Shown here piece by piece: positions 1-7,320 of a DNA stretch of 17,099 nucleotides. Positions within the stretch are counted from its first letter, which is position 1; each line of letters starts with the position of its first letter. The notes beneath the pieces are model-generated. The model worked only from the letters and a program-made list of their open reading frames with translations, was not told the origin of the DNA and did not search any database. The stretch is from Thioalkalivibrio sp. (lineage in GTDB: Bacteria > Pseudomonadota > Gammaproteobacteria > Ectothiorhodospirales > Ectothiorhodospiraceae), in assembly GCA_018224485.1 (NCBI GenBank), contig JAGTVE010000261.1:1-17099 (forward strand), in the 5' to 3' direction. The position numbers and the translations under genes are program-made.

Positions 1-11
1 GGGACGAGGGA

Positions 12-479
12 TCATGTCTGGCGGCGGTGGGCGCGGCGCAGGATGAACTCCCACTGCGACTCGGTGATCGGCATGATCGACAGGCGGTTGCCGCGCCGTA
101 CCAGCGGGCAGTCTTCGAGCTCGGGTTGTTCCTTCAGCCAGGTCAGCGGGATCACTTCGTCGAACTTCTCTTCAAAGGCGACATCCACGCGATACCAGCG
201 GGGGTTGTCCGGATCGCTCTTGGGGTCGTAGTACGTGTGTTCGGGGTCGAAGGCCGCGTCGTCCGGGTACCCCTCGCGGTGGATGCGCATGATGCCGACA
301 ACGCCCGGTACCTTGGTGTTCGAGTGATAAAAGAAGGCGCAGTCCCCCTTCTTCATTTCGTCGCGCATCATGTTCCGCGCCTGGTAGTTGCGGACGCCCT
401 CCCAGGGTTCGACGCCGACGCGCTCGAGGTCGTCGATGCCGAAGACATCGGGTTCCGATTTCAGCAACCAGTAAGCCAT
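12..479 (-). CDS. EVE domain protein (THYN1-like)
   Basis: A 155-residue protein that is essentially one EVE domain, the PUA/YTH-like fold of the human thymocyte protein THYN1. Visible family signatures are the N-terminal YWLLKSEPDVF segment, GVRNYQARN at residues 28-36, FFYHSN at 49-54 and PGVVGI at 58-63. The length is normal for the stand-alone bacterial form. EVE domains are known or suspected to recognise modified bases in nucleic acid; no precise substrate can be read from this sequence. The ATG is preceded by an AAGGAA-type ribosome binding site about 6 bases upstream. The gene follows fau after a 272-base gap, so it may have its own promoter. The domain call is secure; the cellular role is not known. 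Confidence 0.93.
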   Translation of the reverse strand: MAYWLLKSEPDVFGIDDLERVGVEPWEGVRNYQARNMMRDEMKKGDCAFFYHSNTKVPGVVGIMRIHREGYPDDAAFDPEHTYYDPKSDPDNPRWYRVDVAFEEKFDEVIPLTWLKEQPELEDCPLVRRGNRLSIMPITESQWEFILRRAHRRQT

Positions 480-751
480 CGGGATTCCTTGCGGGCCTGT
501 GGGGCGGTGGCGAATACGGCATTGCCGTTGTACCAGAAAGCGGCCCCGGCCGGGCCGAAATCCGTGCCGGGCGGGCAGGAAATGGGCTGGTGGCCTGGGC
601 CGTGGGAGTCAACGTGAAAATACGGCCACGGATGGACACGGATAGGCCCGGAAAAAAGGCGAAGTGACTGAATAATAAATATCTTGCGGATTCGGTCCAT
701 CTTCTTCCTGGGCCCGTTTTCACTCATGGGGACAGCCCGTGGGCATGACGG
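480..751. other. EVE–fau intergenic region with an ATCCGTG double motif
   Basis: No convincing gene. On the minus strand a TATTAT hexamer (677-672) lies 16 bases after TGGACC (699-694), a possible weak promoter for the EVE gene with a leader of about 190 bases. At 626-643 the minus strand reads ATCCGTG-TCC-ATCCGTG, an imperfect tandem that resembles a short motif I recall as scattered between genes in many unrelated bacteria. Small open frames here are GC-rich artefacts. Confidence 0.4.
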
Positions 752-1372
752 TCAGCGCTGGTGGCGGAACAGGGACCATCCGTGTTCGGTGATCACGCCG
801 TCCAGTGGCACGTCCCAGGGCTGGCGTTCCAGTCGCGGAACCTGCTGGAAGGCGTGGGCAATGCCGATCAAGCGTGGCCGTGGCGCCCTGCCGAAGCGGC
901 GCAGGGCGAAGTAGCGGTCGTAGTAGCCGCCGCCCATCCCGAGGCGGTGCCCGTTGGCATCGAAGGCCACCAGCGGCAGCAGAACCACGTCCAGCTCGCG
1001 GCGCCAGATGCGTGGCGCATCCGGGCAGGGCTCGGGAATGCCGAAGCCGTTGTGGCAGAGACGATCCTCGGGAGACCAGGCCCGGAAGTGCATGCGCCCG
1101 GGTCGGTGTCGATCGAGCACCGGCATCGCGACACGGACGCCCGTTGAGGCTTGGCGTGCCAGCAGTCCGGTCAGGTCGATCTCGCCGCGGATTCCGAAGT
1201 AGCCGGCAAGCGTCCGCGGGCCGAGAAGGCGCAGGCAGCGCAGGGCGTGCGCCGCGATCGCAACCGAATTCGCCCGGAGTATCGCGCTGGACAGGCGGGC
1301 ACGCCTCCGGCGCATTTGCAGGCGCGTCGCAAGGGGCGCCTCGGCGGGTGCGAAGGGTGGGTGTCCAGGCAT
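752..1372 (-). CDS. fau: 5-formyltetrahydrofolate cyclo-ligase
   Basis: Converts 5-formyl-THF plus ATP to 5,10-methenyl-THF in the cytoplasm, recycling a folate by-product that inhibits folate enzymes and is linked to glycine/serine metabolism. The C-terminal nucleotide-binding signature GMGGGYYDR is at residues 145-153, preceded by LLPLVAFDANGHRLG. The basic N-terminal segment RLQMRRRRARLS (17-28) matches the start region of the family. Two starts are possible: ATG at 1372 (206 residues) or ATG at 1315 (187 residues, close to E. coli Fau). Neither has a clear ribosome binding site. The longer form is given because the family usually keeps residues just before the arginine cluster. The gene begins about 10 bases after the end of 6S RNA, the same ssrS–fau (ygfA) order as in E. 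coli. Confidence 0.93.
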   Translation of the reverse strand: MPGHPPFAPAEAPLATRLQMRRRRARLSSAILRANSVAIAAHALRCLRLLGPRTLAGYFGIRGEIDLTGLLARQASTGVRVAMPVLDRHRPGRMHFRAWSPEDRLCHNGFGIPEPCPDAPRIWRRELDVVLLPLVAFDANGHRLGMGGGYYDRYFALRRFGRAPRPRLIGIAHAFQQVPRLERQPWDVPLDGVITEHGWSLFRHQR

Positions 1373-1381
1373 AAGAAAAGG

Positions 1382-1575
1382 GGGCGTGCACCGCGTTCGC
1401 CGTGGTGGCCTTCGACCTTGAACCAGCGGTTCAGGTGGGACGAGGCTTCGGGTTTACAGGCTTTCCGCACGGGGGCGGACATGCTCAACCACCCGAAAGT
1501 GCTCCGGTCCCGTGGTTGACGATTAGGCTCAAGGGTACCACCCAGCCACTCACGAACGCCGCAGACGCACGCCCG
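1382..1575 (-). ncRNA. ssrS: 6S RNA
   Basis: 6S RNA binds sigma70-RNA polymerase as a promoter mimic and lowers housekeeping transcription in stationary phase. Evidence is position (zapA–ssrS–fau), conserved stretches and structure. The minus strand carries GGTTGAGCATG, GAAAGCCTGTAAAC and CCTGAACCGCTGGTTCAAGG, close matches to the 3' half of E. coli 6S RNA. The ends pair: GGCGTGC (1573-1567) with GCACGCC (1389-1383), and an adjacent GGCGTTCG with CGAACGC, forming the closing stem. The estimated length of about 190 nt is normal. Exact ends are inferred from the closing stem and may shift by a few bases. A CCTTTTCTT tract follows the 3' end. Confidence 0.93.
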
Positions 1576-1611
1576 AACTCATATTATGGGCCATTCGTAC
1601 CGTCGCGTGCA
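1576..1611 (-). promoter_or_regulatory. Likely 6S RNA promoter inside the zapA 3' end
   Basis: The minus strand has a -10-like CATAAT at 1588-1583, 7-8 bases before the predicted 6S 5' end. It overlaps the zapA stop codon. No good -35 element is seen at the expected distance (around 1606-1611). Confidence 0.5.
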
Positions 1612-1907
1612 GTTTCCCCCAACTTTTTTTCCACTGCGTCCGCCAGCGTCTGCAGGCGCTCCGGGGTTCGCACCTGCAGACGTTCCAGGTCGCGGCTGCA
1701 CGCCAGCATCTCGTGCGCGAGGTTCAGGGCCACCATCACCGCGATGCGGTCGACGCCGACCACCCGGCCGGCATCGCGAACGGTGCGCATGCGCTCGTCG
1801 AGCAGGTTGGCCGACGCGAAGAGGTCGGCGCGTTCCTCGGGTGGGCAGGCGATCTGGTACTCCTTGCCCAGGATGTTGACGCGTACAGGGTCGGCGGGAC
1901 GGTTCAT
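1584..1907 (-). CDS. zapA: Cell division protein ZapA
   Basis: A 107-residue ZapA family protein. ZapA binds FtsZ at midcell and promotes bundling of FtsZ filaments. The N-terminal globular part contains the typical VRVNILGKEYQIACPPEE segment (residues 9-26), followed by the helix LLDERMRTVRDAGRVVGVDRIAVMVALNLAHEML and a C-terminal coiled-coil helix. Length is normal. The ATG overlaps the stop of the upstream coiled-coil gene by 4 bases (ATGA), so the two are translationally coupled. 6S RNA follows directly, as in E. coli. Confidence 0.94.
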   Translation of the reverse strand: MNRPADPVRVNILGKEYQIACPPEERADLFASANLLDERMRTVRDAGRVVGVDRIAVMVALNLAHEMLACSRDLERLQVRTPERLQTLADAVEKKLGETARDGTNGP

Positions 1908-2134
1908 TCGGGGTGCTCCATGGTGCGCAGGCGGGCGATCATGCCTTCGACGCGGTGCCGGGCCTGTTCGGTGCGCTCCTTGGCGGCGGAACGATCCGCA
2001 CGCAACTGGCGGAGCTGATCATGGAGCAGCCGGTTCTCCTCGTGCAGGGCCGAGCAGCGCTCCATCAGGCGGGAGACCTGCGTTTCTAGCCGTTCGACGG
2101 CGGCATCCACCCCGACGGGCTTCGTGGTGTCCAT
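1904..2134 (-). CDS. ZapB-like coiled-coil protein (TIGR02449 type)
   Basis: A 76-residue protein that is almost entirely one predicted coiled coil, with leucines at heptad-like spacing through VERLETQVSRLMERCSALHE and the following NRLLHDQLRQL stretch, and a basic middle. It matches the small coiled-coil proteins (TIGR02449 type, often called ZapB-like) found immediately upstream of zapA in many gammaproteobacteria. The likely role is in the divisome with ZapA; this is inferred from position and shape, not from a catalytic motif. The ribosome binding site is weak (a GGGGGCTGT stretch about 10 bases before the ATG). It overlaps zapA by 4 bases and is the first gene after the promoter at 2184-2213. 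Confidence 0.82.
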   Translation of the reverse strand: MDTTKPVGVDAAVERLETQVSRLMERCSALHEENRLLHDQLRQLRADRSAAKERTEQARHRVEGMIARLRTMEHPE

Positions 2135-2183
2135 TGCGTTTACAGCCCCCGATTCATGGCATTAGAAGAGGATAATGGCTCCG

Positions 2184-2213
2184 AGTCTAGGAGTGGCGAC
2201 AGGCAAGCGTCAA
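2184..2213 (-). promoter_or_regulatory. Sigma70-type promoter for the zapA operon
   Basis: On the minus strand, TTGACG (2213-2208, 5 of 6 to consensus) and TAGACT (2189-2184, 4 of 6) are separated by 18 bases. Predicted start near 2177, about 43 bases ahead of the first gene. Called by eye only. Confidence 0.5.
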
Positions 2214-2311
2214 CTGAGGTGAACGCCCGAGCGCGGGGTTGACTGGCACCGGAGCGCTACCGGGGGCTGTCGCCCAGGGGGCTGGCCTCCAACGGTGCTG
2301 GTCCCGGCCCT

Positions 2312-2457
2312 CTACAGGAGCGAGCCTGCTCGCGAATGCGCCGCAGGCGCGGCATACGCCGGGGCCGACCCGACGCCCATTCGCGTGCGAGGCACGCTCC
2401 CACACGGTCCCTTCTGGCCCTTGTGGGTAGCGAGCCCTCTCGGGGATCCGGCGCCGG
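2312..2457. repeat. REP-like inverted pair plus a third partial unit
   Basis: The 466-base gap between the divergent operons holds no gene. CTACAGGAGCGAGCCTGCTC (from 2313) and its near-complement ending GCGAGGCACGCTCCCACA (to 2404) form an inverted doublet around a GC-rich core, the usual shape of paired REP elements. A third partial unit, TTGTGGGTAGCGAGCCCTCT, starts at 2421; its GCCCTCTCGGGGATCCGG core (2434-2451) recurs with one change at 16931-16948. Further right, AGGAGT/ACTCCT (2572-2587) makes a small hairpin just before the ribosome binding site of the next gene. No clear promoter for the rightward operon is visible. Confidence 0.7.
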
Positions 2458-2600
2458 TAGATTGCCCCGGGGCCTGACCTCCCGCGAGGCGACCGCACGA
2501 TCCGCGTCCGCCGATGTCACTGATGTCAGGCGGTTGCGGGGGTTGCGCTCCGCGGCCAAAATGAACCAGGCAGGAGTCAGCACTCCTTGGGGAATCATGT

Positions 2601-2888
2601 ATGAGCGACATTCCTCCACCCGGTCCCTATGCCACCATCGTCGAGTCGGTGGCGCACAATGGCAAGCTCTGCCGCGTGGTCGACAACACCGGAACCATCG
2701 AGCGCGCGGAACTGGAGCGGCTGCTGGCCGATCTTATCGAGGCCCGCCACTTCGGGCTGCGCGCGATGTCGGCGAAGGGAAGCAACTCGATCCGGCTCGG
2801 CGAGCCCGATTTTACGCACATGCAGTTCGGGGACCGCATCTACCGCATGTTGTTGTTCCCGTACGAAGCACGCCTGGAGACGTTCTGA
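2601..2888 (+). CDS. Unrecognised 95-residue protein heading the ubi operon
   Basis: I do not recognise this family. The protein is soluble-looking, with no signal peptide, membrane segment or cysteine motif. It has a proline-rich N-terminus (SDIPPPGPYATIVESV), a helical middle (ERAELERLLADLIEARHFGLR) and a C-terminal segment reading FGDRIYRMLLFPYEARLETF. The start is supported by TTGGGGAATC upstream, with Shine-Dalgarno-like GGGGA about 8 bases before the ATG. Codon use matches its neighbours (strong GC at third positions). Its stop shares one base with the ygfB start (TGATG), implying co-translation. A gene at this position is absent from the otherwise similar E. coli order, so a link to YgfB or ubiquinone synthesis is only a guess from position. 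Confidence 0.8.
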   Translation: MSDIPPPGPYATIVESVAHNGKLCRVVDNTGTIERAELERLLADLIEARHFGLRAMSAKGSNSIRLGEPDFTHMQFGDRIYRMLLFPYEARLETF

Positions 2889-3448
2889 TGTCCGCACTGA
2901 AACCGGAAGCCGAGCCGCTCGATGCGTTACTGCACTCGTCGGGGCTGGGCTGCAGCGCCTTTACGGCGCACGGTGTGCTGTCCGGCTGCCTGGTGGCGGA
3001 CGACAGCCTGTCGGCGGCTCGGCTCGCAAAGGCGCTCGGCGAGCGTCATCCGGCTCCCGGACACGATGAGGCGGCCCTTGGGGCGGCCATCGAGGATATC
3101 CGGCTGGAGCTGCTGCGTGCGTTGAACGATCCGGATCTCGGCTTCGAGCCCCTGCTGTCGGAGGATGACGATCTGGCGCGGCGCAGCCATGCCCTCGCTC
3201 AGTGGGTGGACGGCTTCCTCGGCGGATTGGGTCAGACGCCGCGGCTCGGCGGGCTCAAGCCGTCGCCCGAGGCGGCCGAGATCCTGCGCGACTTCGCGGA
3301 GATCGCCCGGCTCCAACCCGAACCGGAGGATAGCGAGGAGAACGAGGAGGCCTTTGCCGAACTCGGCGAATACGTGCGCGTAGGCGTGATGCTGCTGGCC
3401 GAGGAGCTGGCCCCGGAGCGGCCCCGGCAGCCGATACCCGTGCAATGA
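2888..3448 (+). CDS. ygfB: YgfB/UPF0149 family protein
   Basis: A 186-residue UPF0149 (YgfB/YecA-type) protein. Family features are the N-terminal helix pair containing CSAFTAHGVLSGCLVADDSL (residues 22-41), the central LSEDDDLARRSHALAQWVDGFLGGLG segment, and the acidic C-terminal helix with EYVRVGVMLLAEEL. The start ATG overlaps the preceding stop by one base and the end overlaps pepP by four bases. The ygfB–pepP–ubiH–ubiI order is the same as in E. coli. The biochemical function of the family is largely open; in Pseudomonas a YgfB homologue is reported to affect beta-lactam resistance through regulation. The name rests on both sequence and synteny. Confidence 0.9.
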   Translation: MSALKPEAEPLDALLHSSGLGCSAFTAHGVLSGCLVADDSLSAARLAKALGERHPAPGHDEAALGAAIEDIRLELLRALNDPDLGFEPLLSEDDDLARRSHALAQWVDGFLGGLGQTPRLGGLKPSPEAAEILRDFAEIARLQPEPEDSEENEEAFAELGEYVRVGVMLLAEELAPERPRQPIPVQ

Positions 3449-4788
3449 AGGCGCCCGCGATCACCCTGAAGGCGTTCACGCGCCGTCGCGAACGGCTGAT
3501 GCACGCGATCGGCGGCGACGCAATCGCGGTGATACCGGCCGCGACCGAGAGCCTGCGCAACCGCGATGTCGAGTACCCCTTCCGCCAGGACAGCGACTTT
3601 CTGTACCTGACCGGCTTCCCTGAGCCCGATGCGGTCGCGGTGCTGATGCCCGGACGGGAGGCCGGCGAATACGTGCTGTTCTGTCGCGATCGGGACCCGG
3701 ACATGGAGACCTGGAACGGGCGCCGCGCCGGGCCCGACGGGGCGGTGGCCGACTACGGCGCCGACTGCGCCTTCCCGATCGGGGACATCGGCGAGATCCT
3801 GCCGGGGCTGATGGAGAACCGCAGGGCGCTGTGCGCGCCGTTCGGGCACACCGAGGCGATGGACCAGCGACTGTTCGGGTGGGTGAAGCAGGTACGGGCG
3901 AAGGCGCGCTCCGGCGTGCGGGCACCCACCGAATTCGTCGCGCTGGAGCACCACCTGCACGAGCAGCGCCTGTTCAAACAGGCCGACGAGCTGCGCATGA
4001 TGCGCCACGCCGCCAGGATCTCCGGCCAGGCCCACGTGCGCGCGATGCAGGCCTGCCGGCCGGGCATGGCCGAGTTCGAGATCGAGGCCGAGCTGCTGCA
4101 CGAGTTCCGGCGCTACGGGACCGAGCCGGCGTACCACTCCATCGTCGGGGGTGGCGAGAACGGCTGCATCCTGCACTATGTCGAGAACCGCAGTCGCCTG
4201 AAGGCGGGGGACATGCTGCTGATCGACGCCGGATGCGAACACGGCGGATACGCCTCGGACATCACCCGCAGTTTCCCGGTGTCCGGACGCTTCGCCCCCG
4301 CCCAGCGCGAGGTCCACGAGCTGGTACTGGAGGCGCAGGCCGCGGCGATTGCCAAGGCGGTCCCCGGCAACCACTGGAATGATCCCCACGACGCCGCGGT
4401 GGGAGTGCTCACCCGCGGCCTGAAGTCGCTCGGGATACTGAAGGGCCGGCCTGCGGACCTGATCCGCAAGGAGGCCTACAAGCCCTACTACATGCACCGC
4501 ACCGGTCATTGGCTGGGGCTGGACGTGCACGATGTCGGCGACTACCGGATCGGCGAGGCATGGCGACTGCTGGAGCCGGGCATGGCGATGACCGTGGAAC
4601 CCGGCCTCTACTTCGGACCGCAGGCGAAGGCGCCGAAGCGCTTCCGCGGGATCGGGATCCGCATCGAGGACGACGTCGCGGTGACCCGCGAGGGCAACGA
4701 GGTGCTGACCGACGCCTGCCCGAAGACCGTCGACGAGATCGAGGCCTGCATGGCCGCCGGGGGAATGGACCGGGCGGGAGCCGCCTGA
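3445..4788 (+). CDS. pepP: Xaa-Pro aminopeptidase P
   Basis: A 447-residue cytoplasmic aminopeptidase that removes N-terminal residues preceding proline, using two Mn ions. The N-terminal creatinase-like domain (about 1-175) is followed by the pita-bread catalytic domain. All five metal ligands of the family are visible: Asp261 (LLIDAG), Asp272 (ASDITRSF), His355 (RTGHWLGLDVHDVG), Glu385 (TVEPGLYF) and Glu408 (GIRIEDD). These match the spacing of E. coli PepP. Length is normal. ATG overlaps the ygfB stop by four bases, and the stop overlaps ubiH by one base. The gene's place in a ubi operon is conserved in gammaproteobacteria, but no role for PepP in ubiquinone synthesis is implied. Confidence 0.97.
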   Translation: MKAPAITLKAFTRRRERLMHAIGGDAIAVIPAATESLRNRDVEYPFRQDSDFLYLTGFPEPDAVAVLMPGREAGEYVLFCRDRDPDMETWNGRRAGPDGAVADYGADCAFPIGDIGEILPGLMENRRALCAPFGHTEAMDQRLFGWVKQVRAKARSGVRAPTEFVALEHHLHEQRLFKQADELRMMRHAARISGQAHVRAMQACRPGMAEFEIEAELLHEFRRYGTEPAYHSIVGGGENGCILHYVENRSRLKAGDMLLIDAGCEHGGYASDITRSFPVSGRFAPAQREVHELVLEAQAAAIAKAVPGNHWNDPHDAAVGVLTRGLKSLGILKGRPADLIRKEAYKPYYMHRTGHWLGLDVHDVGDYRIGEAWRLLEPGMAMTVEPGLYFGPQAKAPKRFRGIGIRIEDDVAVTREGNEVLTDACPKTVDEIEACMAAGGMDRAGAA

Positions 4789-6053
4789 TGACGGCACGCA
4801 GGCGCAACTGCGACGTGCTGATCGTCGGCGGCGGGCCGGTCGGTGGTCTGCTCGCCTGCCTCCTGGCCCGTGGTGGTCTCGATGTGGTGCTCGCGGAGCG
4901 CGGGGCGCCAAGCCCGCGCGGCGGGGACACGCGCGGGTACGCGCTGGCTGCCGGTACGGTCCGCGTGTTCGACGATGTCGGCTACTGGCAGACGCTCGCG
5001 CCGGAAGCCGAGCCGATTCTCGAGGTTCACGTGAGTCGCGAGGGTGGCTTCGGCAGCGTGGTGATGGATGCCGCGAGCCAGGGTGTTCCCGCTCTCGGGC
5101 AGGTGGTGCCGGCCGCGCGCATCAGCGCGATGCTCGCGGATGCGCTGTCGGCAACCGGTGTCGAGCGCCTGGATCAGACCGGGCTCGAGATTCTGGAGGC
5201 GGCGGGGGACGAGCGGCGGGAGGTGGTGCTCGCAGGCCCGGACGGGCGCCATCGCCTTGCCGCACGGCTCGTAGTGGCCGCCGACGGCACCGGATCGGAA
5301 ACCCGTGCGGCGGCGGGGATCGAGGTTCAGCGGCGCCGGTATGCAGCCGACGCGCTGGTCTTCGATGTCCGATCCACTCGGCCACATCGCGGCAGGGCCT
5401 TCGAGCGTTTTACGCCGGAGGGTCCACTGGCGCTGCTGCCCCAGCCCGGTGGCCGGCTCAATGTGGTGTGGGTGGCGCCGACCGAGATCTGTGATGAACG
5501 CGCGGCACAGTCCGACTCCGAGCGCATCGCAGGGCTGCAGGCCCGGGTCGGCTGGCGCCTCGGCCGGCTCCACGCGGCCGGTCCCGTCGCCCGGTTTCCG
5601 CTGGAGCTGGTGCGGGCGCGGCGCCTGTACGACCACCGGCTGGTGCTGGTGGGCAATGCCGCGCACGGGTTGCATCCGGTCGCGGGCCAGGGTCTGAACC
5701 TGTCGCTGCGCGACGTGGCGGTTCTTGCTGGGCGCTTGTTGTCCGCGCGCGACCCGGGGGCGCCCGAGACGCTCGCGGCCTACGCGCAGGCACGCACCGG
5801 CGACATCGACCGGGTGGCCACGGTAACGGACTTCCTCGCACGTGGCCTGCCGGTGGGTGAGAGGTTCGCGCCGCGCGCGCTGCGCATGGGAATGCTCCTG
5901 CTCGACCGGATCGGCCCGTTGCGCCAGCTCTGGGCGGAGCAGGCGATGGGCCTGCAGCCCCTGCCGCGACGGATCCTGCGCGGGTTGCCAGCCGTGCCTC
6001 GGGCAAGCGGCGCAACCCCCGCGGCCACCGGACGAAGGGGGGAGGGCCTATGA
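4788..6053 (+). CDS. ubiH: UbiH-type FAD monooxygenase, ubiquinone biosynthesis
   Basis: A 421-residue member of the UbiH/UbiF/VisC/COQ6 flavoprotein hydroxylases, which add hydroxyl groups to the benzoquinol ring during ubiquinone synthesis. FAD-binding motifs in order: the N-terminal Rossmann GxGxxG (VGGGPVGG, residues 13-20), the mid-protein DG motif (VVAADGTGS, 162-170), and the FAD ribityl-binding GNAAHGLHPVAGQG (289-302). UbiH of E. coli also has Asn instead of Asp in the GNAA motif, which supports UbiH rather than UbiI/UbiF here. The C-terminus is longer and more Arg/Pro/Ala-rich than usual. Start overlaps the pepP stop by one base; end overlaps the next monooxygenase by four. Confidence 0.92.
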   Translation: MTARRRNCDVLIVGGGPVGGLLACLLARGGLDVVLAERGAPSPRGGDTRGYALAAGTVRVFDDVGYWQTLAPEAEPILEVHVSREGGFGSVVMDAASQGVPALGQVVPAARISAMLADALSATGVERLDQTGLEILEAAGDERREVVLAGPDGRHRLAARLVVAADGTGSETRAAAGIEVQRRRYAADALVFDVRSTRPHRGRAFERFTPEGPLALLPQPGGRLNVVWVAPTEICDERAAQSDSERIAGLQARVGWRLGRLHAAGPVARFPLELVRARRLYDHRLVLVGNAAHGLHPVAGQGLNLSLRDVAVLAGRLLSARDPGAPETLAAYAQARTGDIDRVATVTDFLARGLPVGERFAPRALRMGMLLLDRIGPLRQLWAEQAMGLQPLPRRILRGLPAVPRASGATPAATGRRGEGL

Positions 6054-7243
6054 GTGGATCGGTCGAGCGTTTCGACGCGGTAGTGGTCGGGGGTGGTGCT
6101 GTCGGGGCGGCCACCGCGCTGGGTCTCGCCCGTGCCGGGCACCGGGTGCTGCTGCTGGATCGGAGGCCGAAGCCGGTGTTCTCCGAAGAGGCACCGGTCA
6201 CCCGCGTGGCCACGCTGAATGCCGCGTCAATGCAACTGCTCACGGATCTCGGTGTGGCCGACAGGGTGCTGGCCCGGTGCGGATATCCCTTCCATCGCAT
6301 GGAGGTCTGGGACGCGAACAGCAGCGCCGAGCTGCACTTCGACGCTGACGACCTCGGGCTTGCGGCACTGGGATGGACGGTCGAGCATCTGGCGCTGGAG
6401 GCCAGCCTGTGGGAGGAACTGGAGGCCGCCGGCGGCGCCGTGCTGCCGGAGACCGGCTGGCGCGCGCTCGACTGGTGGCCGGACCGGATCGATCTGCACC
6501 TCGAAGGCGGCCGCGTGCTCGGCGCGAGGCTGCTGATCGCCGCGGATGGCGCGGAATCGGCGCTGAGGGCGCGGGCGGGCATCGCGGTGCGCCGCAATCC
6601 CTACCACATGACCGGCGTGGTCACGACGGTCGCCACGCGTTTCCCGCACCAGGACACGGCCTGGCAGCGGTTCAACGGCGAGGAGATCCTGGCCTTCCTG
6701 CCACTGGCGGACGGTCGCTGCTCCATCGTCTGGTCACTGGCGGAGTTCGAGGCCGAGCGGGTGCTGTCGCTGGACGATGCGGCCTTTGCGGAGTCGCTCA
6801 GGGACGCCTTCGGCGGACGGCTTGGCGACATCCTGACGGTGTCTCCCCGAGCGGACTGGCCGCTGGTGGGACGCCAGGCCCGGGACTATTTCAGCGGCCG
6901 TTTGGCGCTCGTCGGGGACGCCGCGCACACCATCCATCCGCTTGCGGGCCAGGGTCTGAACCTGGGCCTCGCGGACGTTCGGGCACTGCTCGACGCGGTC
7001 CCCTCCGGTACAGGTGCGGATCCCGCGGATGCGACGGCGCTGCGCGCCTACACCCGCAGCCGGCGCCTGGACAACGAGCTGATGCTGCGTTCGATGGAGG
7101 GTCTCCGCTGGCTGTTCGGCTCGTCTCAGCCGCCCGTGGCCTGGGCACGCGGGTTCGGGGTGGGCCAGGTGGATCGCCACCGGGCGCTCAAGCGCTTCTT
7201 CGCGTTGCGGGCCATGGGAGGGAGTCCGGCGCCGGTGGGGTGA
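6050..7243 (+). CDS. ubiI: UbiI/VisC-type FAD monooxygenase, ubiquinone biosynthesis
   Basis: A 397-residue paralogue of the preceding protein, probably catalysing another ring hydroxylation in ubiquinone synthesis (C5 for UbiI). Motifs: Rossmann GxGxxG (VGGGAVGA, 13-20), DG motif (LIAADGAESALR, 162-173) and GDAAHTIHPLAGQGLNLGL (289-307). Unlike the upstream paralogue it has the standard Asp in GDAAH. UbiI is favoured over UbiF mainly because it sits directly after ubiH, as visC/ubiI does in E. coli; sequence alone does not separate the subfamilies with certainty. It is the last gene of the operon. A GC-rich stem-loop (7247-7278) follows the stop but has no T-run. Confidence 0.88.
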   Translation: MSGSVERFDAVVVGGGAVGAATALGLARAGHRVLLLDRRPKPVFSEEAPVTRVATLNAASMQLLTDLGVADRVLARCGYPFHRMEVWDANSSAELHFDADDLGLAALGWTVEHLALEASLWEELEAAGGAVLPETGWRALDWWPDRIDLHLEGGRVLGARLLIAADGAESALRARAGIAVRRNPYHMTGVVTTVATRFPHQDTAWQRFNGEEILAFLPLADGRCSIVWSLAEFEAERVLSLDDAAFAESLRDAFGGRLGDILTVSPRADWPLVGRQARDYFSGRLALVGDAAHTIHPLAGQGLNLGLADVRALLDAVPSGTGADPADATALRAYTRSRRLDNELMLRSMEGLRWLFGSSQPPVAWARGFGVGQVDRHRALKRFFALRAMGGSPAPVG

Positions 7244-7320
7244 CGGGCGCGCGGGTCGCCCCGCAAACCCGCCGGCGCACGAGCCTCCCGGGCCGATCCT
7301 TCGGTAGAGAGTCAGCCCTC

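Noticed and set aside
607..612. TTGACT on the minus strand as a -35 for the EVE gene.
   Set aside because: The next 15-20 bases are GC-rich with no -10-like hexamer.
461..727. Minus-strand frame reading FSGPIRVHPWPYF.
   Set aside because: The peptide is the translation of the ATCCGTG dispersed motif and flank; it overlaps the EVE start and has no coding bias.
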